This document shows, one piece after another, positions 17,637 to 26,852 of a stretch of DNA of 64,000 bases. The notes below the pieces were generated by a model that saw only the letters and a list, made by a program, of their open reading frames with translations, did not search any database and was not told the DNA's origin. The DNA comes from Paenibacillus cymbidii (GTDB lineage: Bacteria; Bacillota; Bacilli; Paenibacillales; NBRC-103111), in contig NZ_SHLX01000002.1 in NCBI RefSeq assembly GCF_004764705.1, forward strand, positions 1-64,000, given 5' to 3'. Position 1 is the first letter of the stretch. Each line of letters opens with the position of its first letter. Position numbers and translations under genes: made by a program.

Positions 17637-18050
17637 TCATATACGAATCTTTGTTGAACTCTCGTTACCGATCGGGAGTGGTTTTTTTGTTTTGTCGGGT
17701 AATATATTTGTGTAAATCCTCTGGGTTGTAAATCGGAATGAAATACCGATCTTACAGTCGATTCGATGACGCAAGGCGTCCAGTCGCTCGGATAGCTGTT
17801 TAAACTCATCCGGAGATGATGGTGGCAAGGACATTTGTACCCCTACCATTTTCATTTCGATAAGATCAATGGTCGAGACCTCCACAAGATCATCCACCCT
17901 CATTGCCTCCTTAGATGGTTTGTTTTTAGTATTTGTAATAACTTTCAAAGCTTTTGGAATAATTTGCGGTTTATACCCATCTGAATTTTCCCTAAGGGGT
18001 CTGCTGGCATTCTCGCTCATCCATGCTCCTCCCTTCGATTTCCGCTGCAT
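17637..18050 (-). CDS. Hypothetical protein
   Basis: Not recognised. The frame gives 137 residues from ATG 18050 (GGAAGG seven bases upstream) or 127 from ATG 18020 (GGGAGG seven bases upstream); both starts look usable. The protein is hydrophilic and Lys/Ser-rich, with no signal peptide, TM segment or clear motif. A central segment (VDDLVEVSTIDLIEMKMVGVQ) looks like a regular fold. Codon use and base composition are AT-richer than the neighbours, suggesting recent acquisition. It stands alone between repeat copy 4 and the ABC permease gene. Confidence 0.5.
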   Translation of the reverse strand: MQRKSKGGAWMSENASRPLRENSDGYKPQIIPKALKVITNTKNKPSKEAMRVDDLVEVSTIDLIEMKMVGVQMSLPPSSPDEFKQLSERLDALRHRIDCKIGISFRFTTQRIYTNILPDKTKKPLPIGNESSTKIRI

Positions 18051-18200
18051 ACTGTTTCCTTCCCTTATGATATCAAATAAGTTAAGCGGAACTTGTGTCA
18101 TTTATTATCAACTTACAGGTGTCCAAATTTATGCGCTTTCCGGACCATTCCAGCTTTGTGTTTACTGATTTGGACGGCAATAAGGTGGGATGTCTCGCCG

Positions 18201-20852
18201 TCAGCCAACATACCGGGTTGCCTCCGTCGGCGGCACGCGTTGCGCTTTGCCTGCGGGGAGGCAGGATATCGCAAGTGAAACGGCGAGCGTGCCGGCGAAT
18301 GCGAGGAATAGCGTCGCATACGGAAGCGCAAGGTCGGCGAAATAACCGTCTCGAAACATGGCATCGAAAATAATAGCGCTCATATAAACACCGATGGCGA
18401 AACCAAGCGTAACGCCGATTCCCGCGAGGAACGCCCCTTCCGCCAACAAGACCCCGTATACCTGCGCGGGCGTCAACCCGACTGCCCGCAGCATGCCGAT
18501 CCGCTGCCTTCGCTGCCGGATGAGCCGGTACATCACGACCAGCAATCCGGTTAATCCGATGAGCATAGCGAATTGATTAAACCATCGGAATAGAGAGATA
18601 ATCGCCATCATGTTGTAATAGTAGCTGTTCTCCATCTCCGCGATATTCGATACGGGAGCGATGTTAACCGCCGAAAGCGCGCTTATGATCTCCTTTTGCA
18701 GCTTCGCGTCCGGCTTCTCAAGCATGACGAGCACGGTCGAGGTGATTTCATTCTCGCCTTTTGTCAACGCGGCCAGTTCGCCTCGCTTCAACCACGCCCC
18801 GTATGATTCGGGATGGTACCCCGTTGTCTTGGCGATGCCGACGATCGTCTTCGTGATCGCTCGATCATCGATCTTGATCGTGTAAGGATCGCCGATTTGA
18901 TAGATTCTCCCCTCCTCATAGCGCAGCGCGTCTTCCGATACGATCACGACCGATCCGTCGTTCGCGATTTCCGACCATGCCTCCCGGTCGTCAGCGAACC
19001 TGGCATCCCGCTTTACAAGTGGAATTCGATTCGTTTCGGCGAAACTCGAGTCGATTCCGTTCGCTTTCAGCTGGAAGGTTCCCCAATCCGTCGGCTGTTC
19101 TTTCCACGTCACTTGCTGGACGGCCGCCAATCGAACCCTTTGCCGCTCGCCCGAATATCCCGCTTCCCGAAGCTGGCGTTCGATCTCTTCGGTTTTCAAC
19201 GCGCGCGGGATTCTGGCCACAAGATCATACTGTCCGACCAGCTCTCTTGGGTCGGGGCCCTTCAATGACTGCATCATTACGCTATGGTACACGATCGGCA
19301 GGCTGATGAAGCATGCAATCGATGCGAACATGAGGAGCAGCAGTCCCGTTCTCGTGCGGCTTTCGTTCAAATTTCGGAAGGCAAGGCGCAAAATCATCGT
19401 GAAGGTTGCCGACCGGCGGAATATTCGCAAAAGACCGTCGCACAGAAAACGCATGTATTGCGCCAGCAGCAAAACGAAGAACGGGACGGTGAGCAGCACG
19501 AGCACGATGACCAATCCCAAGTTATCTTCGGAAATCCATTCGCTGCGAAAATCCGGAACGGCCGTCGATGCGATAATCCCCGCAACGGCGATGACGGACA
19601 GGACGGATGCCCATGCGTTCAGAAGGGAATGCCGATGGGAGGGAAGCGTGTCTCGCGCCCCAAGCACCTTGATGATCGAAGCTTTCGCCGCTTTACGCGC
19701 GACGTTCCATACGCAGAGGAGCACGATCAGCAGTCCGATGGCGAATCCGGTCAATAATGCTTGAGGCTCGACGTAAAAGGAAGCAAACATTTCCCGGTCG
19801 AACGCAGTGCCGGTAATCATATTCCCGATGGAGAACAGCAGCAGATAGGCAAATCCTGCCCCGGCAGCAACACCGATCAAACCCGAAAAAATGCCGTACA
19901 GCAGCCCTTCCATCGTCAGCAGCGCTGTCAGATCGCGTCTGCCTAATCCGATCACCCGTAAAATTCCCATTTCCAGCTTTCGTTCGTCCGCGATCATCTT
20001 GAAAATATTCGTCATCAGCACGATGCCGATAATGACGGCGATGCCGCTCGTCAGCCCGAAAATGACCGTTACAAATGCAGCGGCATCCCGGCGCTCTTTT
20101 TCGAAGGTCGCCCGAACCGGGACTGCTCGCCATTCGGAAGGATTGCTATCGGTTACCAGCAGGTTAGTGTAGCCTTCGTCGTCCGTTCCGGACAGGAGTC
20201 GAGCGTCGTCGGCACGAACGAGCACCGTTGCGTTTGCGTTCGCGAGGCCGCGATAGCCGGTCATTCCCCGTTCCGGGACAACGTCCTTTACCGTGAAGCG
20301 ATGCTCCCGAGTGCTTGCGTCAAGCAAATAAACGGAATCTCCCGCACGCGCATTCGTCGCTTTCGCCGCTCTTTCCGACAAAATCAGCTCGCTTGGCCCC
20401 AGCTCTTCCTTCAGCAGCGGCGCCAAGCCGGGATCGAAGCGGATCGCCGCTTCAAGGTCGAACCCGATGGCATGAAGATGAGTCGTGATTCCAACCCGGC
20501 CGCCTGCCTCGTCTTTCCGAATGAGTGTCGTCAAGCCGGAAACGATCGGCAACAGCTCCGCCCCTTCCGGGGTCGTGTCCGCATAGCTCGCCGTCACCTT
20601 CGCAATATCCTCGGCGAAGAAAATCGGGGTTTTCAGCATCTGTTGTTCCACGGAGGGAATGTCGAAAGCGATATTGCCGAACTGCCGTTTGACTTCGTCC
20701 TGCAAACTATGCTTCAGCGCGGCTGTCGAGATCAGCGTCATTGTCATGAGCGCCGTGCTGACGGCAAGTCCGAACGCGGTCAAGAGGGACGTTTTTTTCT
20801 GCCTCCATATGTTGCGCCAAGCCATCCTCCACAAGTGGGGTTTCCGCATCAT
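18201..20852 (-). CDS. ABC transporter permease, FtsX/MacB-like with duplicated core
   Basis: About 883 residues. One N-terminal TM helix, a large extracytoplasmic domain (about 45-255), a block of three TM helices (about 265-385), then a second FtsX-like half with its own TM helix, extracellular domain (about 525-740) and three C-terminal TM helices. Such permeases act mechanically in antibiotic resistance or lipoprotein export rather than by classical transport. The ATG at 20852 overlaps the stop of the upstream ATPase gene (ATGA) and has GGAG six bases before it; a TTG 12 bases earlier is less likely. It is the last gene of the operon starting at 23103. Confidence 0.88.
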   Translation of the reverse strand: MMRKPHLWRMAWRNIWRQKKTSLLTAFGLAVSTALMTMTLISTAALKHSLQDEVKRQFGNIAFDIPSVEQQMLKTPIFFAEDIAKVTASYADTTPEGAELLPIVSGLTTLIRKDEAGGRVGITTHLHAIGFDLEAAIRFDPGLAPLLKEELGPSELILSERAAKATNARAGDSVYLLDASTREHRFTVKDVVPERGMTGYRGLANANATVLVRADDARLLSGTDDEGYTNLLVTDSNPSEWRAVPVRATFEKERRDAAAFVTVIFGLTSGIAVIIGIVLMTNIFKMIADERKLEMGILRVIGLGRRDLTALLTMEGLLYGIFSGLIGVAAGAGFAYLLLFSIGNMITGTAFDREMFASFYVEPQALLTGFAIGLLIVLLCVWNVARKAAKASIIKVLGARDTLPSHRHSLLNAWASVLSVIAVAGIIASTAVPDFRSEWISEDNLGLVIVLVLLTVPFFVLLLAQYMRFLCDGLLRIFRRSATFTMILRLAFRNLNESRTRTGLLLLMFASIACFISLPIVYHSVMMQSLKGPDPRELVGQYDLVARIPRALKTEEIERQLREAGYSGERQRVRLAAVQQVTWKEQPTDWGTFQLKANGIDSSFAETNRIPLVKRDARFADDREAWSEIANDGSVVIVSEDALRYEEGRIYQIGDPYTIKIDDRAITKTIVGIAKTTGYHPESYGAWLKRGELAALTKGENEITSTVLVMLEKPDAKLQKEIISALSAVNIAPVSNIAEMENSYYYNMMAIISLFRWFNQFAMLIGLTGLLVVMYRLIRQRRQRIGMLRAVGLTPAQVYGVLLAEGAFLAGIGVTLGFAIGVYMSAIIFDAMFRDGYFADLALPYATLFLAFAGTLAVSLAISCLPAGKAQRVPPTEATRYVG

Positions 20853-22387
20853 GCCAAGCTCCAAGGCATTGATTTCTGGCGCCCGGCGGGGTCGGACCTG
20901 CGCTCGTCGACGATTTTGCCGCTGTCCATGAAGAACGTACGGTTGGCGTAGCCGGCCACTTCCGGGTTATGCGTCACGATAACGAAAGTAATGTGCTCCA
21001 TCCGGTTCAGATGCTCGATCAAATCCATCACCATGGCGTTCGTCTTGCTGTCCAGCGCGCCGGTCGGTTCGTCCGCCCATACAATCAGCGGGCGGTTGAC
21101 AATCGCCCTTGCTATCGCCACCCTCTGCTGCTGCCCGCCGGACAGTTCGGCCGGCCGATGCTTTTCCCTTGCACGAAGCCCGACCCGGGACAGCGCTTCG
21201 ACCGCCCGCTCCCTCGCCTCCTTCGGTTTCATGCCGAGGCAGAGCAGAGGCATCTCCACATTTTCCGCCGCGGTCAGCACCGGAATCAGATTGTAAGACT
21301 GAAAGACAAATCCCATATTTTTCGCACGATACGCGTCCCGCAGCCTCGGCCGCAAGGCAGACACATCCGTCCCGTCAATCAGCACCTCTCCCTTGCTTGC
21401 GTCGTCCAGACCGGACATGCAATTCAGCAGCGTCGTTTTGCCGCAGCCGGACGGTCCCATGATCGCTATCATTTCGCCTTTGGCGATGCCCAGCGACACG
21501 CCTTTCAGCGCTTCGATTCCGCCCTCGCCCTTACCGTAGATTTTCCACAAATGCTGCACTTGGATTAACACCGACCCGTTGTCCGTTACCGCGATTCGGA
21601 TCGCCTCCGCATCCGGACGATAGGCGACTTCGACCTTCCCGCCGGTCCCGCCGTAGCGGATCGCATTGCCGATCAAATTGATCAGCACTTGCTTGATGCG
21701 CGCGGCGTCGCAATACAGTTCACCGTCCCAGTCGCCAACTAACGACAAAGTGACCGATTCGGATTCGGCTTCCAGTTCCATGATCGACAGGATCTCCTGC
21801 AGCATCGCTCCAAGAGGCACCCATGACCATACCAGAGACAGCTGGCCCGCTTCAGCCAAATTCAAGTCCCGCATATCCTGCAGCAAGCGGGACATCCGTT
21901 TCGTCTCGTCCAGCAGCGGGAGCAGATTGTCCGGGGTAAGCTCCACGGCTCCCTTCAGCATCGTCTCCAGATGCCCCCGCACAATCGCTACCGGCGTTCT
22001 CAGCTCGTGCGCCACGTCCGCAACCATTTGATTACGGGCTTCCTCGCCTTTCGTCAGCTTGGCGATCAGCTCATTGAAGGAGCCGGCCACGGAGGCGATT
22101 TCGTCGTTCCTGGCGCCCGCTATCTCGATCGTCCGGAGCGAGAGGTGCGAACGGACCTGTTTCGCTTTGGCAGCAAGCTGAACCAGGCGACGGCAGTTGG
22201 TGAGCGCAATCAGATACGAGAAGCCCCCGATCGCAATCACGGCGATAAACAGCAGCACCGCTGTTACCGATAAGCTGGTATCGTTGCCGGGCAGGAATCC
22301 GAGCCCTTGGAAAAAAAAGCTCGCGCACAGAAATACCGTCACTCCAAACGCAAAGAGAACGAGACTTAGCTTCGTCTGCGCTTTCAT
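20849..22387 (-). CDS. In-frame fusion: truncated sensor histidine kinase and ABC-transporter ATPase
   Basis: 512 residues. Residues 1-271 are a histidine kinase: two TM helices (about 8-27, 40-62) with only a short outside loop, a HAMP-like linker, HisKA with H box VAHELRTP (His127), and the beginning of the ATPase domain with an N box (Asn237, Asn241). The kinase sequence stops at Asp269-Asn270-Gly271, the first half of the G1 box; the F box and G2 box are absent. From residue 274 the chain is a complete ABC ATPase of the MacB/LolD class: Walker A GPSGCGKTT (Lys317), signature LSGGQ, Walker B with ADEPTG. No ribosome binding site is seen at the junction (about 21570). It overlaps the response regulator (ATGA at 22384) and the permease (ATGA at 20852). 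Both a genuine fusion and a deletion or assembly join must be considered. Confidence 0.88.
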   Translation of the reverse strand: MKAQTKLSLVLFAFGVTVFLCASFFFQGLGFLPGNDTSLSVTAVLLFIAVIAIGGFSYLIALTNCRRLVQLAAKAKQVRSHLSLRTIEIAGARNDEIASVAGSFNELIAKLTKGEEARNQMVADVAHELRTPVAIVRGHLETMLKGAVELTPDNLLPLLDETKRMSRLLQDMRDLNLAEAGQLSLVWSWVPLGAMLQEILSIMELEAESESVTLSLVGDWDGELYCDAARIKQVLINLIGNAIRYGGTGGKVEVAYRPDAEAIRIAVTDNGSVLIQVQHLWKIYGKGEGGIEALKGVSLGIAKGEMIAIMGPSGCGKTTLLNCMSGLDDASKGEVLIDGTDVSALRPRLRDAYRAKNMGFVFQSYNLIPVLTAAENVEMPLLCLGMKPKEARERAVEALSRVGLRAREKHRPAELSGGQQQRVAIARAIVNRPLIVWADEPTGALDSKTNAMVMDLIEHLNRMEHITFVIVTHNPEVAGYANRTFFMDSGKIVDERRSDPAGRQKSMPWSLA

Positions 22388-23103
22388 GACGGATCGCCCA
22401 TTTTGTAACCGATGCCATGAACGGTCAGAATGATTTCCGGATTCGAGAAATCTTTCTCCACTTTCTTGCGCAAATTGCGAATGTGCGTGTCGATGGAGCG
22501 CTCGTAGCCCGAATATTCTTCTCCCAGAGCGATCTCAAGCAAGTCCAGCCGGCTGAACACCCTGCCTTTATTTTTCGCCAGTGTCGTCAAAATTTTGAAC
22601 TCTGTAGGCGTCAAGCTAACGGGAACGCCTCCCAAGTACGCAATGTGTCCTCTCAAATCAATCGAGATTTTCCCTCTCGTCAACAGCTGCTCTTCCTCGG
22701 GGGGAGCGACCGCTCTAACCGACCTCGTCCTTCTTAGCACCACGCGTATTCTCGCTTCCAGTTCTCTCATGGAAAAAGGTTTGGTAATAAAATCGTCCGC
22801 TCCGATCTCCAGCCCCAGCAGCTTGTCGAGCTCCTCCGATTTGGCGGTCAGGAAAATGACCGGCACTTCGGAAATGACGCGCAGCCGGCGGCAGACGTCC
22901 AAGCCGTTCATGCCGGGCATCATCCAATCGAGCAGCACAAGATCGAAGGCGGGGCCGCTTTCGAAAGCTTCCAAGGCGTGCGCTCCGCTATGTGCTTCCG
23001 TCACCCGATACCCTTCATTGGACAAGTAGGACGCGATGAACGAAGTCATTTTCTGCTCGTCATCGACGACCAATATGCGGATCGCTTCATCCATATTCGT
23101 CAT
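22384..23103 (-). CDS. OmpR/PhoB-family response regulator
   Basis: A 239-residue two-domain regulator. The receiver has an acidic pocket (VVDDE), phospho-acceptor Asp in LLDWMMPG, the conserved Thr (FLTAKS) and Lys (FITKPFS). The C-terminal winged helix (about 140-235) carries the recognition helix near GYERSIDTHIRNLRKKV. GGAGA lies ahead of the ATG at 23103. First gene of the operon that continues with the kinase-ATPase fusion and the permease, and so presumably an antibiotic-stress or envelope-stress module. A direct repeat of 11-bp pitch upstream (23188-23206) is the probable binding site for autoregulation. Confidence 0.93.
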   Translation of the reverse strand: MTNMDEAIRILVVDDEQKMTSFIASYLSNEGYRVTEAHSGAHALEAFESGPAFDLVLLDWMMPGMNGLDVCRRLRVISEVPVIFLTAKSEELDKLLGLEIGADDFITKPFSMRELEARIRVVLRRTRSVRAVAPPEEEQLLTRGKISIDLRGHIAYLGGVPVSLTPTEFKILTTLAKNKGRVFSRLDLLEIALGEEYSGYERSIDTHIRNLRKKVEKDFSNPEIILTVHGIGYKMGDPS

Positions 23104-23187
23104 GCTTCGTTCTCTCCGTATCTTCTTAGCGTTTAATAGGCTTTACATACAATATAGTGGAAAATCATCAAAGGCATGCGATCAAAA

Positions 23188-23206
23188 TGCGAAGATTTTG
23201 CGAAGA
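23188..23206. promoter_or_regulatory. Direct-repeat operator of the OmpR-type regulator
   Basis: TGCGAAGA at 23188-23195 and again at 23199-23206, an exact 8-bp direct repeat with 11-bp pitch, as expected for a PhoB-type winged helix dimer. It lies in the region shared by the divergent regulator operon and the SOD gene. A TATATT -10-like box on the minus strand (23156-23151) is about 31 bases away, a distance suited to activation. Confidence 0.55.
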
Positions 23207-23328
23207 CGAAAAGAAAGACCCGCAGGATCTTCGTATTTTATTGACATCCTCTCGATCAGAAATTCATTTCCTTCCTGTAACGTTAATTCCGAAAGGCTTG
23301 AATGAATGGAGGGAGAAGGCAATTGAAC

Positions 23329-24066
23329 ATGAAGCGGTTAGGCTTGAACTATTTAGCGGGAGCGGTTTTATTCGGATCCCTATGTTTTACGGGGGTTGCA
23401 ATGGCGCAGCCGGAAAAAATCTCCGTTGGATTCGAAAAGCTGCGATTTATCGTCGCGGGAGATGATCGTACCTCACAGGACGGCATGTACAACAATAACG
23501 GAACGATAGTCCCGGAATCCATCATCTACGAAGGGACGACATACGTGCCGGTTCGCAAAGTGGGCGAAATGCTGAAGATGCCTGTGGAGTGGGACGGCAT
23601 TACGAAAACGGTATCGATTGGCGCGGTAACGGTCGACATCAAAGACGCGAAGGGTAGCGTAATCGGTCAAGCGGCACTTTCGCAGGGCGTGAATGGCGTG
23701 AACATCGATGTCGAAGCATCCGGGCTAACGCCTGGCAAGCATGGCTTCCATCTGCATCAGAATCCCATCGCAGGAAACGACTTCGCAACAGCGGGAGGAC
23801 ACTTCAATCCGCTAGGCAAAAAGCACGGGCTTCACAGTACGGAAGGACATCACATGGGTGATTTGCAAAATCTGGAGATCGCAGCGGATGGCACAGTGAA
23901 AGCCCATATGCATCTTGAAGGCGTTACGCTCGAGAAAGGGAAAGACAACTCGGTATGGGGAAAAGCCTTGATCGTCCATGCAAAGGAGGATGATGGGGTA
24001 ACGGATCCGTCCGGAAATTCCGGGGATCGAATTGCAGGCGCAAGTATTGTTGAATTGGCGAAATGA
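23329..24066 (+). CDS. Secreted Cu/Zn superoxide dismutase with an N-terminal copper-amine-oxidase-N-like domain
   Basis: About 245 residues from ATG 23329, placed to begin with MKRLG and a signal peptide ending in AMA. Residues about 25-100 resemble the stalk domain of copper amine oxidase N-termini (YVPVRKVGEML). The SodC domain follows with Cu/Zn ligand motifs GFHLHQ, GGHFNP, HHMGD and a late ALIVHAKEDD, plus the conserved Arg in GDRIAG. The Cys pair that forms the structural disulfide in most SodC proteins is absent, as in several Bacillus SodC-like lipoproteins of doubtful activity. It converts superoxide to peroxide and oxygen outside the cell if active. First of three secreted-protein genes on this strand; an earlier ATG at 23302 is possible. 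Confidence 0.82.
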   Translation: MKRLGLNYLAGAVLFGSLCFTGVAMAQPEKISVGFEKLRFIVAGDDRTSQDGMYNNNGTIVPESIIYEGTTYVPVRKVGEMLKMPVEWDGITKTVSIGAVTVDIKDAKGSVIGQAALSQGVNGVNIDVEASGLTPGKHGFHLHQNPIAGNDFATAGGHFNPLGKKHGLHSTEGHHMGDLQNLEIAADGTVKAHMHLEGVTLEKGKDNSVWGKALIVHAKEDDGVTDPSGNSGDRIAGASIVELAK

Positions 24067-24125
24067 GAAAACCTCTATTTTATCCATTCTGATGTGGTGA
24101 CAAAAGGAAAACAGGAGGAAGGAAC

Positions 24126-25679
24126 ATGAAATTGAGGATGTTTCATTTATTGTTGGCGTTGTTATTGGCCTCCGTTAGCGTCATGCCCGCCGGTGCGGCC
24201 TCGGCGGCAGGCGAGATCCAAAAGTCTGTCGCCGTGACGGTCAACGGCAGCAAGCTGGAGGTGGAAGCTTATTTGATCGATGGAAGAACGATGGTGCCCC
24301 TACGCGCTATTTTTGAGCGGCTCAGCGCAACGCTGGAATGGGAGCCAACCACGAGATCGATTACCGCGGTAAAAGGGTCGACCGTCGTTCATTTGCAAAT
24401 CGATAACGTCGAAGCAACGATCGACGATCGCACGTCGACGCTGGATGTGCCGCCGTTGTTGGTCAATGGAAGCACCTTTGTGCCATTGCGATTCGTCTCC
24501 GAGGCTCTTGGCGCTGCCGTTGACTTCGACGCAGCGACCAACACGGCCATCGTGACGACAGACGGCAGCTGCAACTTGCCCGGAGGCCAGGTGCACAGCG
24601 GCAATATCAAGCCTGGCGGTGAAACATGGGGAGTATGCGGAAGTCCTCACTTTGTAAAGGAAGACTTCTATGTGGAAGGCAAGGATAGCCCGAATCTTGT
24701 CATCGACGCGGGTGCGGTCGTGCGCTTTGAGAACGGAGCGGGCATTCTTGTGGGGCTCAATGCTCCCGGCGGGCTCTTGATCGAAGGAACGGAGAAAAAT
24801 CGCGTCGTCCTGACTGCGGATACGGCAGGGGCGCAGCCCGGCTTTTGGAAAGGCATTCACTTCTACGGACAAACGGTAAAAGGCCGCGCTTCCATCGACT
24901 TTGCCCGGATCGAGTATGCCGGGGGATCCAATGGCGCCGTCACGGTTATGGCGGGAACCTCGCCCGTTGAGCTGACTATGCGCGATACGCAATTGAAGCA
25001 TAATGCTTTCGCAGGCATTGAATTGACGGATAATACCCGCTTGTCTTCCCAAAGCAAAAACCTGACGATAACAGGTACGAAGACGTCCCCTGACGGCGGC
25101 GGGGCGCCAATCGTAACTGCCGCGCTCGGAACGGATAAATTGCCCGATGGCGACTATAAGGGAAACGACCTCGATGTCGTATTGATTGCAGCCTCCATGT
25201 CGTCGACAACGATCAATACCAATACGACCTGGAACAAATTGAGTATCCCGTATCAAGCCAAGATCACCGTCTATATTGACGGCCCATCCAGTCCTGTCTT
25301 GACGATTGCACCCGGTACGGAAACGATATGGGAAAAATTAACCGGTTTGGCGGCGGGCAACTACGATCGAGGCGGCTTAATCGCCAAAGGCACGAAAGAT
25401 CAACCGATAACCTTCAGTTCCCAGTTGGAACGCCCCGGAAGCTGGGACGGCATCGAAGCGGGTCCTTATGTCGGCAAAGATTTCAAGCTTGATCATGTCC
25501 TCATCAAGGATGCCATTAAGGGAATCGCGTTGCCGGAAGATTTAGGGCCGATCCTGACGAACGCCACCATTGAAAACAGTAAAGAATACGGCGTCTTTAT
25601 CCATTCCCAAGCAGCAACCGATTATTTGGCAGGCAATACGTTCCGCAACAACGCGCAAGACATTGGCATGCTGCAATGA
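24126..25679 (+). CDS. Secreted protein: copper-amine-oxidase-N-like domain plus beta-helix
   Basis: 517 residues with a signal peptide (1-27) and GGAGGAAGG just before the ATG. Residues about 33-140 form a stalk domain of copper amine oxidase N-terminal type, recognised by the paired motifs MVPLRAIFE and FVPLRFVSEALGA that are common in Paenibacillus secreted proteins. The rest is a long region of short Gly/Asn/Thr-rich beta strands with repeated N-NLTI/TNATIENS-like turns, as in right-handed parallel beta-helix proteins. No catalytic motif is recognised, and the name does not imply oxidase activity. The stop overlaps the next ORF by ATGA. Confidence 0.8.
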   Translation: MKLRMFHLLLALLLASVSVMPAGAASAAGEIQKSVAVTVNGSKLEVEAYLIDGRTMVPLRAIFERLSATLEWEPTTRSITAVKGSTVVHLQIDNVEATIDDRTSTLDVPPLLVNGSTFVPLRFVSEALGAAVDFDAATNTAIVTTDGSCNLPGGQVHSGNIKPGGETWGVCGSPHFVKEDFYVEGKDSPNLVIDAGAVVRFENGAGILVGLNAPGGLLIEGTEKNRVVLTADTAGAQPGFWKGIHFYGQTVKGRASIDFARIEYAGGSNGAVTVMAGTSPVELTMRDTQLKHNAFAGIELTDNTRLSSQSKNLTITGTKTSPDGGGAPIVTAALGTDKLPDGDYKGNDLDVVLIAASMSSTTINTNTTWNKLSIPYQAKITVYIDGPSSPVLTIAPGTETIWEKLTGLAAGNYDRGGLIAKGTKDQPITFSSQLERPGSWDGIEAGPYVGKDFKLDHVLIKDAIKGIALPEDLGPILTNATIENSKEYGVFIHSQAATDYLAGNTFRNNAQDIGMLQ

Positions 25680-26830
25680 ACGCGACAAGAGGGACGATAA
25701 GGAGGGAATTGACCCTGAAAAAGATGCTGATCCTGTTATTCGCGGTCTTGATCTCCGGCGTTGCGAGCATGCATGCACGGGCTAACGGCTATAAGGAGAT
25801 CGGCGTTGAAATAGACGGCAGCAAGCTGGATGCCGTCGGCCTTCTGGTGGAAAGCCGAACGATGGTGCCGATGCGGGCCATCTTTGAAAAACTGCAGTCC
25901 GAAGTCATTTGGAATCAGGAGAAACAGTCCGTTACGGCTACGAAAGGCACCACTACGGTCAATCTTGCCATTGGCGACGTCTCTGCTCGCGTGAATAATC
26001 GCACCCTTGCGCTCGACGTTCCCCCGATGCTTATAGAAGGAACGACGTATGTTCCGCTTCGTTTCGTATCGGAGTCGCTTGGTGCGGAAGTCGATTTTGA
26101 CGCCGCTCGCAGCATCGCATCGGTCCATACAACCGGCAACGGTCCAACGAGCCCCGGTCCCGCCACGCCGCCGAAGGAGCTGTCCGCAGAACCGTTTGTC
26201 GTGAAGGGTCGGGTAACGGACAGACAAGGCATGCCCCTTGAAGGCGTCGAAATCATTGCGGATAACCAATTGGCCCGCGACAGTTATCAAGAGGCGATCA
26301 CCGACGAGGAGGGGTACTATCAGATCGATTTGCCGCCCATCAATACCACATGGAACATGATCAGTTATTATGAGCATAAATTCGAAGGAACCGTACAAAA
26401 ATTTAAATTGACTTCCGTTACGGATCGGCCGTTTGGGGGGAATAAAGGGGCTGTGCGGGATTTTGTCTGGGATGATATCAACGGGATGGTCATTATCCAA
26501 TACAACTATCCGGATGAAGAAAAATGGCCTGGGTTTTCGCTCGATGAAGTGGAACTGACGTTGATCCCCGTGTCGCGATTGATTGACGGCAGCGAAGGGA
26601 AATTGATCCGGGAGACGACGACTTTTTCGCCGGACGGGCCGGGTCTGCAGTCGGTGCCGATCGCCAAGTACGAGATCAGCGCCAGATGGGTGCCGGACGG
26701 GATGAATCCCGTTCCGATGCTCGTATCGAAATTCGATACCAATCAATATGGCGCTTCCATCGTCACCTCCGATTTCAGCGCCGTCGTCGGCACAACGAAG
26801 CGGGTAGCGATTAAGCTTGTTTTTCCGTAG
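25676..26830 (+). CDS. Secreted protein: copper-amine-oxidase-N-like domain plus carboxypeptidase-regulatory-like domain
   Basis: Up to 384 residues. A signal peptide is followed by the same stalk-domain motifs as the previous protein (MVPMRAIFEKL, YVPLRFVSESLGA), a Pro-rich linker and a carboxypeptidase-regulatory/CNA-B-like beta sandwich (about 180-265, VKGRVTDRQGMPLEGVEI). The C-terminal 120 residues are beta-rich and unrecognised. The frame opens with an ATG overlapping the upstream TGA. AAGGAGGG at 25699-25706 instead favours initiation a few codons later (TTG 25709 or CTG 25715), just ahead of the signal peptide; the start is unresolved. It is closely related to its upstream neighbour over the first 140 residues, so the pair may have arisen by duplication. 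Confidence 0.8.
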   Translation: MNATRGTIRRELTLKKMLILLFAVLISGVASMHARANGYKEIGVEIDGSKLDAVGLLVESRTMVPMRAIFEKLQSEVIWNQEKQSVTATKGTTTVNLAIGDVSARVNNRTLALDVPPMLIEGTTYVPLRFVSESLGAEVDFDAARSIASVHTTGNGPTSPGPATPPKELSAEPFVVKGRVTDRQGMPLEGVEIIADNQLARDSYQEAITDEEGYYQIDLPPINTTWNMISYYEHKFEGTVQKFKLTSVTDRPFGGNKGAVRDFVWDDINGMVIIQYNYPDEEKWPGFSLDEVELTLIPVSRLIDGSEGKLIRETTTFSPDGPGLQSVPIAKYEISARWVPDGMNPVPMLVSKFDTNQYGASIVTSDFSAVVGTTKRVAIKLVFP

Positions 26831-26852
26831 TTGGGCGAATAGATGAAAGTGA

